From Melieria omissa (Eukaryota; Arthropoda; Insecta; Diptera; Ulidiidae), in the NCBI GenBank assembly GCA_963971225.1, contig OZ020269.1, forward strand, positions 83,366,450 to 83,430,449: DNA of 64,000 bases. The letters run 5' to 3'. A program made the position numbers and the translations under genes. The notes beneath the pieces are model-generated. The model did not search any database. It was not told where the DNA came from and saw only the letters and a list, made by a program, of their open reading frames with translations. The first letter of the stretch is position 1, and each line of letters starts with the position of its first letter. Below, in pieces: positions 46,295-57,743 of this stretch.

Positions 46295-47639
46295 CTTTCG
46301 GACAATATGGACGATTACTAGAATATGTTTTTTTTTAATTTTTTGTTTTTTTGTTTTGCTTTTTTTTGTTAAAAAAAAACATGAAAAAAGCAAAACCGAT
46401 CGTTTCAAAAGCGAATCAGGTACTGGGCTGCCCGTGTCGATTGCTATGTGGAGCAAAGGCGACAAAAATCATTTCAGATGTTCGCATTGGAGCGTCAGGA
46501 GTGGGTTCACTGCATATCCTCGTTCGTTCATGTGTCCCGGTTTTCATTGCCGTTATGTTCTTCATGGCCTGGTATCCAGAGCAACTCTACAAAGTTCGTC
46601 CACCCAATTCATTTTAGAGAATGCAGCAGTCCTTGAGGCTTCTAACGTCCTTAGGACTCTTTAACGATTTTCTGCAAATTTTTGACAGTCGCTACTAGAA
46701 CTGTCAACAACAATTCAATGCAATTAACGCATCCCGCGTGAGAAAACCGCAATTTTGCAACACTTCACAGCGATGTGTTAACACACTGACAGTTGTTGCA
46801 AAATGTCAACGCTGACAAAATGCAAAAACACTGACAGCTCGTTGACATTTGGACTGTTTTGTGCGCCTCACAGTCAACTATCCAGTGTTGGCTACCTCTT
46901 CGCATAGAAATTTGATACTTTTTCATTTGGCGTTGCCACGCCAAGTTTTTTTTGTAGATTTTTCTAATTTGTTGGGTGTGAAATTTTTTAAGGCAATTTC
47001 ACGTTTTTAATTACCAAACAATGTGGCGCTGATTGCGCCCGTCTGGCCGCGGATTGCATTCGAGCGCGCCAACGTTAATCCTTAAATTTCCGTTAGCGTG
47101 TTAATGCGTTGACATGGGATTGTCAGTGTCATTTTTGTGGTTTCCGTTGGAGTGGTGACTTTTGACGTTTTCCACCAAACTCGCTGCTCATCTGCCTGCT
47201 TACCACATAGTTTCCGTTACTGCGTGGATTTTTCTATGCGACTAATTGGATCATTGGCGTCGACGTGACATTTGACTGACACCGGTGTGTCAGCGACGTG
47301 TTGACACAACACCACCGACGTCTGTCGAAGCATGTGGGGCGCTACTTTCTCTTCTTTCTGTATGGTTTTATGCAGTTCGAGGTATTCAAAAGCCTTGACG
47401 GTTTCACGGTGCAACAAAGCTCGTTAGCGGTTTCGGTAGAGTTTGACAGGCTTCGAATATCCTTCAGCGAAATTGATGAAAGTGAAACAATCAAGAAACA
47501 ATTGTTTTTATTTACACATATAGATGGATACGAACACATATCAATTGGTATAAAAATTCATATTTGTTTTTATATTTGCTGGGCACGCAAGTTTAAAGTC
47601 AATGGGGCCCAAAAATAAAGTTGTTATTAAAATTGATTA
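46295..47639. other. 5' flank of the gene, then single-copy DNA
   Basis: 46295-46380 is T/A-homopolymer rich and likely 5' UTR or promoter; no clear TATA box is placed. 46680-47340 is GC-richer single-copy DNA with several CTGACAG/CTGTCA words but no gene. Confidence 0.4.
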
Positions 47640-48705
47640 ATTTTGTAAGATTCTTATGAACAAAATACTTACACAATTATTTCTTATTTGAAGCTCTCTC
47701 ACTATATTTGACGTCAGACCTATTATTACAACACATACAAACACTTAACTTGTCCGATTTAAATTGTCGAAAAAATTAAAAACACTTTTACACTTTTACC
47801 AAGTTTAAAGTTGAAAACCCTATTTCAAAATTATTCTCAAGAAAACATTTTAACCCAGATTTGATTGTTGATTTAATTAATCACTTTCATTTTAATTGAT
47901 TCATAATTTTTGATTTTAAGTTTTTTCATCTTTTTTGAAGACAAAGGGCCCATTAAATCAGGCGTTTTTACAGTTTTTCTAAATAAACGTTTAACCCTTA
48001 GTGTACCCTGTTACATTTCGCTTAAAAAAAAAGAAACACACGTGTCTAATTATTTCTCGTTTGAAGTGATTTTGCTAATTTTGAATTAAAAACCTCCATT
48101 AAATCATGTTTCTCCATGTAAACTTTTAACCCTTGGTTTACCCATTTAAATTTCAATTTTTTTTTTTAATGGAAGTACACACACTCACACATTATAATTG
48201 AAGTACTTTTATCAAGTTTGAAGTCAAAAGGTGCAACAAATCATGCTTCTTCATACAAACTCTAAAGCCTGGTTCAACCCGTTAGATTTAGATTAAAACA
48301 AAAATGAAAAACATATCAATTTTTTATTTCAAGTATGTTCACCAACTTTAAAGGTCATGGTTCATGATTTTCTCGTTTCCGTATGCGAACTTTAACCCAT
48401 TGTTCAACCCTTTCAATTTGAACTTCCAAAAAAAAATTCAAAACACGTGTCAAATTATTTTCACCAAGTTTGAAATCACTAGGCCTGTTAAATCATGTTT
48501 ATTTATAACACCTCAAACCATGTTTGGCCCCTTTAGACCCCGGTCTTAAAAAAATCCAGTTTTAGGGGAGGTTAATTTTTCAAGATGTACTTATAAGTAC
48601 TTAAATTTTCATAATCGTAGCTTTAGCGGTTTGGACCGAGTGATAACGAATCAGTAAGTCAATCAGCCAGGACAAACAAGTACATATGTACTTGAAATGT
48701 ATGAG
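47640..48705 (+). mobile_element. Element with internal ~140-bp tandem repeats (copy B)
   Basis: Six to seven units of the same degenerate repeat as at 40590-41865 (anchors near 47990, 48126, 48268, 48391 and 48512), followed by the same 3' block: GTAGCTTTAGCGGTTTGGAC and AAGTCAATCAGCCAGGACAAAC. A second independent insertion of the same family, shorter in its array. Confidence 0.75.
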
Positions 48706-50617
48706 GGAACTCAGAACCGAACTCAGAAGCTAAGATGTGGAAAGTATTGAAATCAATGTGGATTGATTTCACTCTCACATGAAAATTAAATGTAGATCAT
48801 GCCTGATTATCCAAGGGTTAATACGCTTCATGATTTATTCCTTTCGATTCGAGCCATAGGAAAAGGATATAGGTTGCCTGATATCACAATGGGTTTCACT
48901 GGCCTACGTGTGCTCTGACTGTTACTTCTAGCACTACTGCCACATCTGGATTTTCCATCTCTCATTTGCTTACAATAAATTATATTCCAATAGTTTTTAA
49001 GTAATTTGGGATACTTGCATAAAGAGGGTTAAACCAGCAGAAGTATTACACTGTAGTTTGCAATATTAAAACGTCTGTTTGAAAAACAATTCCTGTACAA
49101 TCCGAGTAAAATTGATTCTTGATGCTAGCGCCTTCCTATCAATGAGACGAAAGTGAAAGGAAAGGAAAAGAATCTCTCATCGGAAGAGCCCCTCATGCAA
49201 AGTGTCACCACATCGCCAAACAGCTGTTCCCACATGGTTGCCCGATCAATGGCAATGCCACCCACAAATGGCAACGTCATCGTGTGGTCTTCGCAATGGC
49301 GAACACCTGCGGCCCAAAGTGTGAGACCGCCTTTTATTAAGCAGCCCGGCAATGCCAAAACAATCGACAGGACGCAGCAGAAAAAGTCAAAGAATTCAAG
49401 TGAGAATTCACAGTGAAATACAAAATGCTCACAGCGCGCTTGAACAACAATCGGCAACGGCCGAAGAAAGGGAAAATGCGCGAATGACATGCAAAATGAC
49501 AACAAAAAAAAGAAACTAAAAACTCTAAGAACAGAAAGCCACAATGAAAGCGAAAACCAAAAACAAAATAAAGCAAAATTTTTACAAAATATTGCATTAA
49601 TAAAACCCGAAAAAAATGGAAGAAAGCAAAATGGTTGCAACAACAAATTAAAAAAAAATGTATGATTAATGATTTGAAAAAGAATGCCAACAGCAGCCAT
49701 GCACTGATAAGTGGCTCGAGAAGCGAAGTGACTGCGGGCTGAAATAAAAAAACATTGCGTTGAGTTTAAATTACACGAACGCGCAAGAAAGGATATGAAA
49801 GGATGGGGAGCGAATTGAAGGACGAAATACCAAATCGTAGCTACACTTGAGACACGCGGAGCACATAATTCAAGCCACACGCGCAGAAGCTGAGCGAGCA
49901 TAGAAACAAAAACAACAAAAACATGAACTGGCAACAACTGACCAAAGGTAACACAGCTGTGGACACAGCACACAGGACGCAGGACACAGGACAATTGTTA
50001 ACATTTCGCTATGTACACTTGAGAGCAGCGCCGTCTTGGAGACAACGCAACGAAAAAGGGGCAACAGGAGCGAGCAACTAAACAGTGGCTCGAGGACGCT
50101 GCAGTTGCTCGCAGCGATTGTTCGGCTCATCATAAATCATTCGGCCGTTTTATAGTGTTTAATTTCATTCTTATTTTTGATAAAAAGCCAGCAAGGACCA
50201 CACTCACTAACCGGTTGCTCCGTGGCAGCGTGAGCGCCTCAATGGTGTTAAACAGAAGTGTGCTGCTTGACAGTTTTCGACTTGCGGCATTTGGACACCT
50301 TGAATGCGATCCTTTCTTCTGTGTGTGTGCGTGTACGTGATTAATTACCTTCAACATTCAACGACTAATGCAACAAGACTTAAGCAACTGCCAACTGTAG
50401 GAAATTGCATTCGCTTTGCTTGTTGACACTTTCGATTTTTGACCCAAAAAAAAGTACTTTGTTGATTTCAATAGGAATTTAAGATCTCAACTGAGTTTGG
50501 TCTTTTCATTCTTTTTGACTCGATGAACTCAGCTGAAACTCGAGCTTTTGTTGGCAGCGTTTTCCCTGTCGTATAATACTTTACTTTACCTTCTGCCATA
50601 ATTATGAAAAATACAAA
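48706..50617. other. Single-copy DNA, no gene supported
   Basis: A 289-codon minus-strand frame at 49125-49994 is Phe/Leu/Cys-rich because the plus strand is A-rich. It shows no domain and is not called. At about 48870 GATATCACAATGGG echoes the LINE 3'-end block. Confidence 0.4.
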
Positions 50618-51546
50618 TTACACTGTGCGACAAAAAGGAAAAAATTTTTTCACACTGGAAAAAATCCATATGGGCGTGAAACTAGAGACCAAACATAGTA
50701 GTACTGCGTACTCAGTTTTTCATTTCTACATCCTTTGTCCTTTTAAAAGGACTTCAAAATTTTGAAGGGAATAAAAAATAAAAAAATATAAAAAATACTT
50801 AGCCTCGTTAAAATATGGCGATATATATATCAAATGAAAGAGGAAAAGCTCAAGAATTTAAATAAAATTTATTTTTTATCTATTTGTAAAAAAAGGACAT
50901 GAAAAAGGTCCTTTGAAAATTTTAATCCTTTATATCCTTGAAAATTTATAACGAATTTTCTTAAAAAGTAGGTATGTTTAAACCCAAAATCTCCTTGATT
51001 ACGTGTCAAAATTTCATTATTCTCGCTTCTTTGATTTTGTATCTTTTTTATTATTTAAAATACTGATACGCAAATAAATTGGAATATTTGTACAGCATTA
51101 GACTTGCAGCTCCCACCTTTTTTTTAATAACTTTCGAACAAATAAAATTACAGTAATGAAATTTTGACACGTGATCAAAGAGATTTTGGGTTCTAACATA
51201 CTTACTTTTCAAGAAAATTCGTTATAAATTTTAAAGGATATAAAGGATTAAAATTTCCAAACGACCTTTTTCATGTCCTTTTTTTACAAATAGATAAAAA
51301 ATCAATTTTATTTAAATTCTTGAGCTTTTCCTCTTTCATTTGATATACATATCGCCATATTTTAACGAGGCTAAGTATTTTTTATATTTTTTTTATTTTT
51401 TATTCCCTTCAAAATTTTGAAGTCCTTTTAAAAGGACAAAGGATGTAGAATTGAAAAACTGAATACGCAGTATTACTATGTTTGGTCTCTAGTTTCACGC
51501 CCATATGGATTTTTTCCAGTGTGAAAAATGCTGTCGCACAGTGTTA
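50618..51546. mobile_element. 923-bp element with ~395-bp inverted repeats, TTA flanks
   Basis: The element spans 50621-51543. The left arm (50621 to about 51019) and right arm (about 51154 to 51543) are inverted copies that look well over 90 percent identical, starting CACTGTGCGACA and ending TGTCGCACAGTG; the loop is about 134 bp. TTA lies outside both ends (50618-50620, 51544-51546). Shared internal marks are GTCCTTTTAAAAGGAC, CAAATGAAAGAGGAAAAGC and CACGTnATCAAnGAGATTTTG. No protein is encoded. The 3-bp TTA flank would suit PIF/Harbinger but the class is unproven. Relatives lie at 5179, 34575 and 58600. Confidence 0.85.
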
Positions 51547-52162
51547 TCAGCAACTCAAAATGGTAGAGTTCACTCTGCATAGCATTGTAGCATTGTTTCG
51601 AAAACATTGCGAAAATTCAAAAATTGTTATGATAACAAGTTTACACCTAAAATGCTATGAAGAGTGAACTTCTCCAATATAATTTTTTATTCACAATTAT
51701 TACCTCTTTCGTCCTAATTGCGTCGATACATTTGAGAAACCTTACAATTAGACTTTGGAATATTTTATCAAAATAATATTTTATCAAATAAAATTATATG
51801 TCTGTTCCAAAGTCTGAACGTTTCTGACAGCAAATATTATTATTATATATGTCAATGTTGCGGTTTTTTACAAATCTGACTATTAGTTGGCAAACAATTA
51901 TAGAATAATTGGATCTTCTAAATTTCATATGAAGAAACAAGTGGCTTCAAGTATAATGGGATCTCGTTTGGAAGGGTTTTTTTCTCACCGGATTCTGCAC
52001 AAAACTTTATAATCAACCCCAAACTAACCTAACTCAACCATACAAAATGATCATTTAACACACTTCGAAAGTCTAAAAATCGACAACAATCCATTCACAA
52101 TCCTGTGCAAACGGTTTTGTATTGCAACAGTTACAAAATAGTGTACTACACTATTTTCTACA
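51547..52162. other. AT-rich spacer
   Basis: Nothing recognised. Confidence 0.4.
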
Positions 52163-52698
52163 TTAACCTTCACTCTGTGCATGGTTTTTACACCCTAATC
52201 CCGTGCAATCAGGAACTGAGTTCCCCATTTTTGAACCAGTATAGTTTGTATGGGAATGAGTAAAATAATAGTTTTTTGAGAAATAATTATATTATCATTA
52301 CAGTATGAAATATTATTAATGTTGTTGTTGTTAGTTTTGTATTAGTATTTTTATGTTATTTATTTGCACACCGTCTTTGAATCCGTTATTCCACCGGTGA
52401 GTGTGATTTAGAACTTGAGTGGTTCAGAACTTGGATAAGTTTTGCATACAAAATGTATTGGTAAAAGAAACGGGGTCACTTATTCCCCAAAGCACAACAA
52501 ACCGTTTGTGTGCTTTTTTTGGCTATATCTGCCTAATCATACTTGAACTGAGATATTTGTTTATGTTTTTAAATTCCTCTCATAAATACCTTTCCAATGA
52601 TATAATTATAAAGATATAGTTTAGAATTAAAAACCTTCACAATTTCATGTTTTATGTCGTCGTGGGGAACTGAACCCCAAGCACGGAGTGAAGGTTAA
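52163..52698. mobile_element. TTAA-flanked piggyBac-like non-autonomous element (528 bp)
   Basis: TTAA|CCTTCACTCTGTGC at 52163 and GCACGGAGTGAAGG|TTAA ending at 52698 form a 14-bp terminal inverted repeat with one mismatch, each bounded by TTAA. A second inverted pair, GGAACTGAGTTCCCC and GGGGAACTGAACCCC, lies just inside. No transposase is present. Confidence 0.75.
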
Positions 52699-53094
52699 CA
52701 TAATACACAGAGATGCATTTGCTGACGCACCCTTGTAAATATGCAACACTTAGCAGCCTAGAAGCCAGCTATATATATAAAAGAAAGTGGATGTATGTGT
52801 GTAAGCGCATCACACTCAAACGAACCAGCCGATTGTCATGAGGTTTGTTTTTGTTGGATTCGTCTTGAGCCAGTTTAGGCTTATGTGAAAAGAAAATTCC
52901 GGAAAATCTTTTGGAAAGTCGGAAAATCACTGCCATGTTTGACTGCGAATCACTTAAGAACGGCTCGACCGATTTGGCTGGTTTTTTTGTTGTATTCGGA
53001 GTTGTCAGAACAAGGTTTGTATGAAAGAAAGTTTTAGAAAACGGGGCGTGGCACTTTTTCATTAGCCTAAGTGTTCAGACGATAGCTTTGGAAC

Positions 53095-53345
53095 CATAGG
53101 TTAGTTTATATTGGCTGCCAACAAGGCCACGCATAGACCCTATTGGGTACTTAGCGATGCCAGTCGGAGTTCCGTTTAGATGCGATTGAAGTAGTGATCT
53201 TTTAGGATGCTCGTTGATCTCACAAACTTCCAGAGAGGTATAATGCCTTGCATCGAGACCTGTTCTAGTCCTTCAAAGGTTGGCGATCCTACGTACGTCA
53301 GGCAAGTTCTAGAGATGGCGGGGCATTGCCACAGTAGGAACCACA
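53095..53345 (-). mobile_element. LINE 3'-end scrap (minus strand)
   Basis: AGGTTAGTTTATATTGGCTGCC and AGACCCTATTGGGTACTTAGCG parallel GGTTAGGTTGCGGTGGCTGC and GGCCCATTGTGATACC at 57361. GGCGATCCTACGTACGTCAG and GGGGCATTGCCACAGTAGGA fit a known-type dipteran LINE 3' region, from memory. Confidence 0.45.
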
Positions 53346-53504
53346 AGTCACACATCAAATTCACTACGAACTTACTATTTAGACATGTCCTTCAACAAAG
53401 GGAATGGGGCGGGCATGGAACGAGAGGGCGTGGCACCACCCATACAAGCAAAATTTTTTTTTTATGGAATATCTTTTAAATTCTAAGGTGCACAGCATTG
53501 AAAT

Positions 53505-54436
53505 TACAGTTTCAAAAATAAGTGTTGGCCATATCTTTTTAACTGTAGAAGTTTGCCATGGTTTTAACATCAGATCATTTTCTATATTAAAATACCGTTT
53601 TCGCGTGTGTTTCTGTTTTTTTAGTTGGGTACAAGTTTTCGCGGAAATATCAAGAATTAAAAATGAGTGCTGTATTTAAAAAACGGTTCGAAGTAGTGTT
53701 TTTGGTAAACCATCCAAATGGTCTAAAAATGAATCCTCCACAAATCATAAAATACACAAAAACATCAGATTCATTTGTGAGGAAGTGGGACAGTCGATTC
53801 TAAGAGTTCGGAAATGGTGACGACGAACCACGGACAGACAGGAAGAGAACCACTCAGAACAAAGCGGATAAGGCGATAGTCCGGATGTTTGATAACACTC
53901 CAACTCTTAGCCTGAAGCAAGCGAAGGAAAATTTGTCGCAGAAGAGAGTCGAAGTATCAACGGCCACTATCCGATACAGGTTTCTGAAATCGGGCATTCC
54001 TCATAGAAGTACCATGTCGAAATCGCTATTGGGTAAAAACATGTGGAAAATCGTCTGAAATGGGATCAAAAAGATTTGGGGTGGAAACACTGAAATGGCC
54101 ATCTCAAAGCCCAGATGCAAACCCAATCGAAAATGTTTGGTCTTTAATGAAGCCAAAGCTTAGAGAAAAAATAAAATAATATCAACAACAAAACAGCTCA
54201 TTTTGGCATTACAACGGATTTCGAAAGGGGTTTCGTTGGAGTACACTAAAAAATAAGCCAAAATTGTAACAAAAGATGCCAAGCTATTATTGACAACAAC
54301 GTAGACTGGACAAAGTTTTGATAATAATGCGAAAAAGATATTTGCTTTTTTTACTTTTCAAAAAATATATATAATTCATTACTATACCTTCTTTTGTAAG
54401 TTATATAAACAACACTTTATTTTGAAACGCACTGTA
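53505..54436 (+). mobile_element. Internally deleted Tc1-like transposon, TA flanks
   Basis: The ends CAGTTTCAAAAATAAGTGTTG (53507) and CAACACTTTATTTTGAAACG...CACTG (to 54434) are imperfect inverted repeats of Tc1 type, bounded by TA. The length is 928 bp. The interior carries both ends of a transposase gene but lacks its catalytic middle. Confidence 0.8.
53663..54330 (+). pseudogene. Broken Tc1-like transposase gene
   Basis: From ATG 53663 the frame reads MSAVFKKRFEVVFLVNHP and continues through the paired HTH region (SFVRKWDS, then TPTLSLKQAKENLSQ and STATIRYRFLKSGIPHRS). There is an in-frame TAA at about 53802 and a one-base insertion near 54035. After that the sequence jumps to LKWPSQSPDANPIENVWSLM (about 54095), which holds the terminal catalytic Glu block. 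The part with the first two Asp residues is gone. Residual C-terminal codons run to about 54330. Inactive. Confidence 0.75.
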
Positions 54437-54890
54437 AGTATAGCGTCTTCCAATAGATGTGTCATTTTACTGGTTAGATTTGATGGGCGTTGGACAAGGG
54501 GCGTGGCACATTTCTTGTGATCCAAATATTTTGCTAAACTACATATAAGTCGCACAACAATGAAACTTAGTACGAACCTACCATTTTCCCTTTCCACAGA
54601 GGGTATGGTGCGGTTATTGAATAAGGGGGCATGGCGTAAGTAAAAATAATAAAAATTGGTTTTTGAAATTGTCATGGTTCAAGTTTCAAGTTTTCCATTT
54701 CTTTACTGAAACTTAGCAGTAACATTGCTAATTTGTGGGCCTTAATTGCGATAATCAGTTGGTCTTGCTCTTCCTTTAGTTGGTTTTCTTGGTCAATTTG
54801 CATTGCCATAGACTCGACATCTCGCGAATTTCATTATCAAAGAACAAAAACACATGTTGTGTGAGACGAAGTTCACCGGGTCAGTTAGTA

Positions 54891-57355
54891 GTTTATATTT
54901 GCTACGCAAATGCAACACCAAAATGCAAAACTGACAACTGATAGGCAAAAAAGCAAATCGCTAAAATTAAATTATTTTTTATTAAAAAATAGAAATAAAG
55001 AGCCAATTAAACGGGATAAATCTGAAAAAGGTGGAGTGAGAAGAATATAAATAATATACTTGATTATCTCCAAGAATCTCCGGAACTAGAAGTAAGGAAA
55101 ATCATCGGCTGCTTTTTAGGAAAATCTGTGGTGCGAGTGTAGCCTGCATTGCGAATAGCTGCCTTGTTTAAGATTTCATTTACTTTATACTCTTTTTTTA
55201 CTGGTTAAAGTTACTCTGAGCAGAGAAACTGATTCGATGAAATGTAAGACACGGAAGACCTCCTTCGAAAGCCCTGAACAGAGCACACAAATGTTGAACA
55301 GTTGAAGGCAAATGTTTGCTATTGCACAGATTTGCAATCTCAAAAACACAAAATTATGAATAAGGCAATGAAATTTTCTAACATTTTCAGACAACAACGG
55401 ATTTCAATAGTTGATATAAGTCAAAGTACTCGTCGACGTTGAATGGCCGCGACAAGTTGTGTGCATGCTGAAGAATTGCATCAGCCATGCAAATTTGCGT
55501 ACAACTTAATGATTTTGCCAAATTTAAAACCAACCTGCAACAACAACAAAGACAGCCGCCTCTGTGCTCCACCCTTTCTGCTTTAATGTGCTCCAACTCG
55601 AACCAAACCACGTCAAGAGGCGCCAACGCAGATCCTGGCAATGTTTGAGCAGCCGGAGAGAACGGAGTAACTTTCGGCAGCTTATCAGTGCCGCAAAAGT
55701 ATTTATTTATATTTTCGTAATCAAGCGGCTAAATTTTATGGCGCCCAAGTGTTCCATTCCGCTAAAAGTTAAATGCAAAAGAGGAGGAAAATCGCGGCCG
55801 CTATCAGCGCGTACGAAACATACGCGACGCGCTATCAGCAACGCAACAGCATTAAGGGGAGTGGCAACCGCAGGCAGCGAAATGGCATTTTAATGTTGTT
55901 GTTGAATTTGGTAATCGGAATACATACTCGTATATCGGCCCGTCAAAGCGTCGAACGCCAAACGAGCGGCAACATTTCGACTTTTTTGCATTGGTGCGTT
56001 TGTGCAGCTGCGTCAGAGTGGGCTGTTGCCATAAGCACTTTGTGGCACTTTTTTGACACTTTGACGACACTTGTCGTTTTTGTTGTTGCGTTTTGAATTA
56101 ATTTAAACTTTTGATTTCTTAATCTCGCTCACGGTTGATTTTGCATTTTTTTGTGCGCCTCATAATCACCAATGAAGCTCGCCCTGCAGCTCGAGTGGCA
56201 GCATAACTGCTTCTCGTTGTTGCTGTTGTTGTTGTTATTGTTTTTGGTAAATGTTGTGCGCTTGCGTTCGACGCATCGTCAGCATGGAAGATCAAGGATT
56301 TTGCGACGCTTATCGCCAGGTCGGCCACTGCACTGCATTCGTCCGTCTGTCCAACTGTCCGTCCGAGCAGCATTTTTCGCGAACGAGTAACAACATCAGC
56401 CAAAAATACGCTTATCACTACATATGATTGTTTTTTCTTTTTTTTTTGTGAGCGCCACAGGCAGATCCGCGCAGCACAACAACAACAACCGCCGGCGCGT
56501 CTATTTCGAGCGCAATTTTGATGTATGCGTTGTCAAAGAGTGCACAGCGCGACATAAAATCGCACGGAGTACGCAAATTCGGCGGCAGCAAATCGCACTT
56601 GACAGTGCCTGAAGGTTAGTCGCATCTCAGGGCCATTCATTAGCCCCGCCGCGCAGCCTGATATGTCGGCAGGCGTGTCGTCGCACATGTGTGTAGTCCG
56701 ACTTATGCGACTGCAACGACTGCGCACTCATGCTGGGGCTGCGTGCTGCGCCTATCAATGCGGCCATTAATTGCCGCATGACCTATAGACAGGCAATGCG
56801 TTTTGATAAAGTCGCTTTCGGTGGACTACACTCGGGTACAGACTTTCAGATTAATGCTGCAAAGTTGTTGCTGTTGCTGCAGCAACAACATTCAGCTGAC
56901 TAAAGATGCCACATGGAACCTGAGGTGGAGCTGCGGATGCCGGTTTATGGACATGAGGTGGTTTCGAACATTTTGTAGCGATGTCCTGTTGGAGCACAAA
57001 ACAGTTTTCAACAAGATATTCCATATAAAAGAATGTAAAGTATTTCACAAAATAGAATCACTTGGGGCATTTCTCTCAAACATACCAATAAAAAATTATA
57101 TCCTTTCTGTGCAAAATGTTCCCCATCTCTGCAAGTAAGTCTTTGCAAGTAAGTGTTAGCACGAGTACAATGTGAATAGTTGTCCTTAATATTAAACGAA
57201 AAAATAATAATTTTCCATTTATAAATTGCAGATTTTTCCAACGTTGTTTTAGTATTAACCTTTCAAGAATAAAGTCGCAAACAACGAAATGTGTAGATCC
57301 ATTTTTTGGCATACTCAATTTTTCATTTAACCCTTTCGACCTCAAAGTTGCCTGA
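54891..57355. other. Single-copy, partly GC-richer DNA, no gene supported
   Basis: Many overlapping 60-110-codon frames on both strands between 55387 and 56727 with no recognisable domain. (GTT)n and (CAA)n runs occur near 56220 and 56480. The GC-richer stretch 55560-56800 could be regulatory or contain untranslated exons, but nothing decides it. Confidence 0.4.
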
Positions 57356-57450
57356 GGGTAGGTTAGGTTAGGTTGCGGTGGCTGCCTCTATAAGAGACAC
57401 ACTCGGATGCCTGAAAGGCCCATTGTGATACCACATATTTCACCCGTTTT
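57356..57450 (-). mobile_element. LINE 3' end with (AACCT)n tail
   Basis: On the minus strand the segment reads TGTGGTATCACAATGGGCCT ... GGCAGCCACCGC followed by AACCTAACCTAACC. This is the best-preserved copy of the 3' end also found at 53095 and, as scraps, at 2004 and 48870. Confidence 0.55.
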
Positions 57451-57495
57451 TTGAACTGTGTATGCAACACTGTTTTGCCAACATATGTTACAGCA

Positions 57496-57743
57496 CACAT
57501 TTCAAGCGGATGGGGAAAGGGGGGGGGGGGGGGTTGACCTACAGTTTAACACCGAATCCGAACGGCGATTGGCAGTTTTTCGTTCACACTTGGAGGTTTT
57601 GCCATTGCCTGCCAGCGCACTTGTGCGATTCTTGTAATTCTCATTCCCTTCATGTGGATAGCGATAGAAGTAGATGAGTTGTTCACCAGCCCGAGCCAGG
57701 AATCGAACCTGGAGCCTTTGGTATGAGAAGCCAGCGCGCTGAG
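57496..57743 (-). mobile_element. tRNA-derived SINE (minus strand)
   Basis: On the minus strand the B box GGTTCGATTCCTGGCTCGG is well preserved. It is followed by CATCTACTTCTATCG, GGCAAAACCTCCAAGTGTGA and the body core GCCGTTCGGATTCGGTGTTA plus CTGTAGGTCAACC, the same core as in 2033-2322. It ends in a run of 15 C (plus-strand poly-G at 57519-57533). Confidence 0.7.

Larger units (their letters stand above)
52768..54890 (+). mobile_element. Helentron-like element
   Basis: The 5' part (CTATATATATAAAAGAAAGT, then GAATCACTTAAGAACGGCTC and GACCGATTTGGCTGG) is the conserved start of insect Helitron/Helentron non-autonomous elements. The 3' end, GACGAAGTTCACCGGGTCAG followed by TTAGTA at 54865-54890, is their characteristic terminus. 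Internal GGGCGTGGCAC blocks recur at about 53045, 53428 and 54501. No Rep/helicase remains. It is interrupted by a LINE scrap (53095-53340) and a Tc1-like element (53507-54434). Confidence 0.65.

Noticed and set aside
45685..46664. Plus-strand frames opposite the axonemal-type gene
   Set aside because: They are shadows of the minus-strand coding sequence; the minus frame alone has a conserved motif and uninterrupted coding composition.
49125..49994. 289-codon minus-strand frame, Phe/Leu/Cys-rich
   Set aside because: Composition follows from an A-rich plus strand; no domain, no conserved motif, and homopolymer-driven Phe runs. It could look membrane-like only because of TTT/TTC codons.
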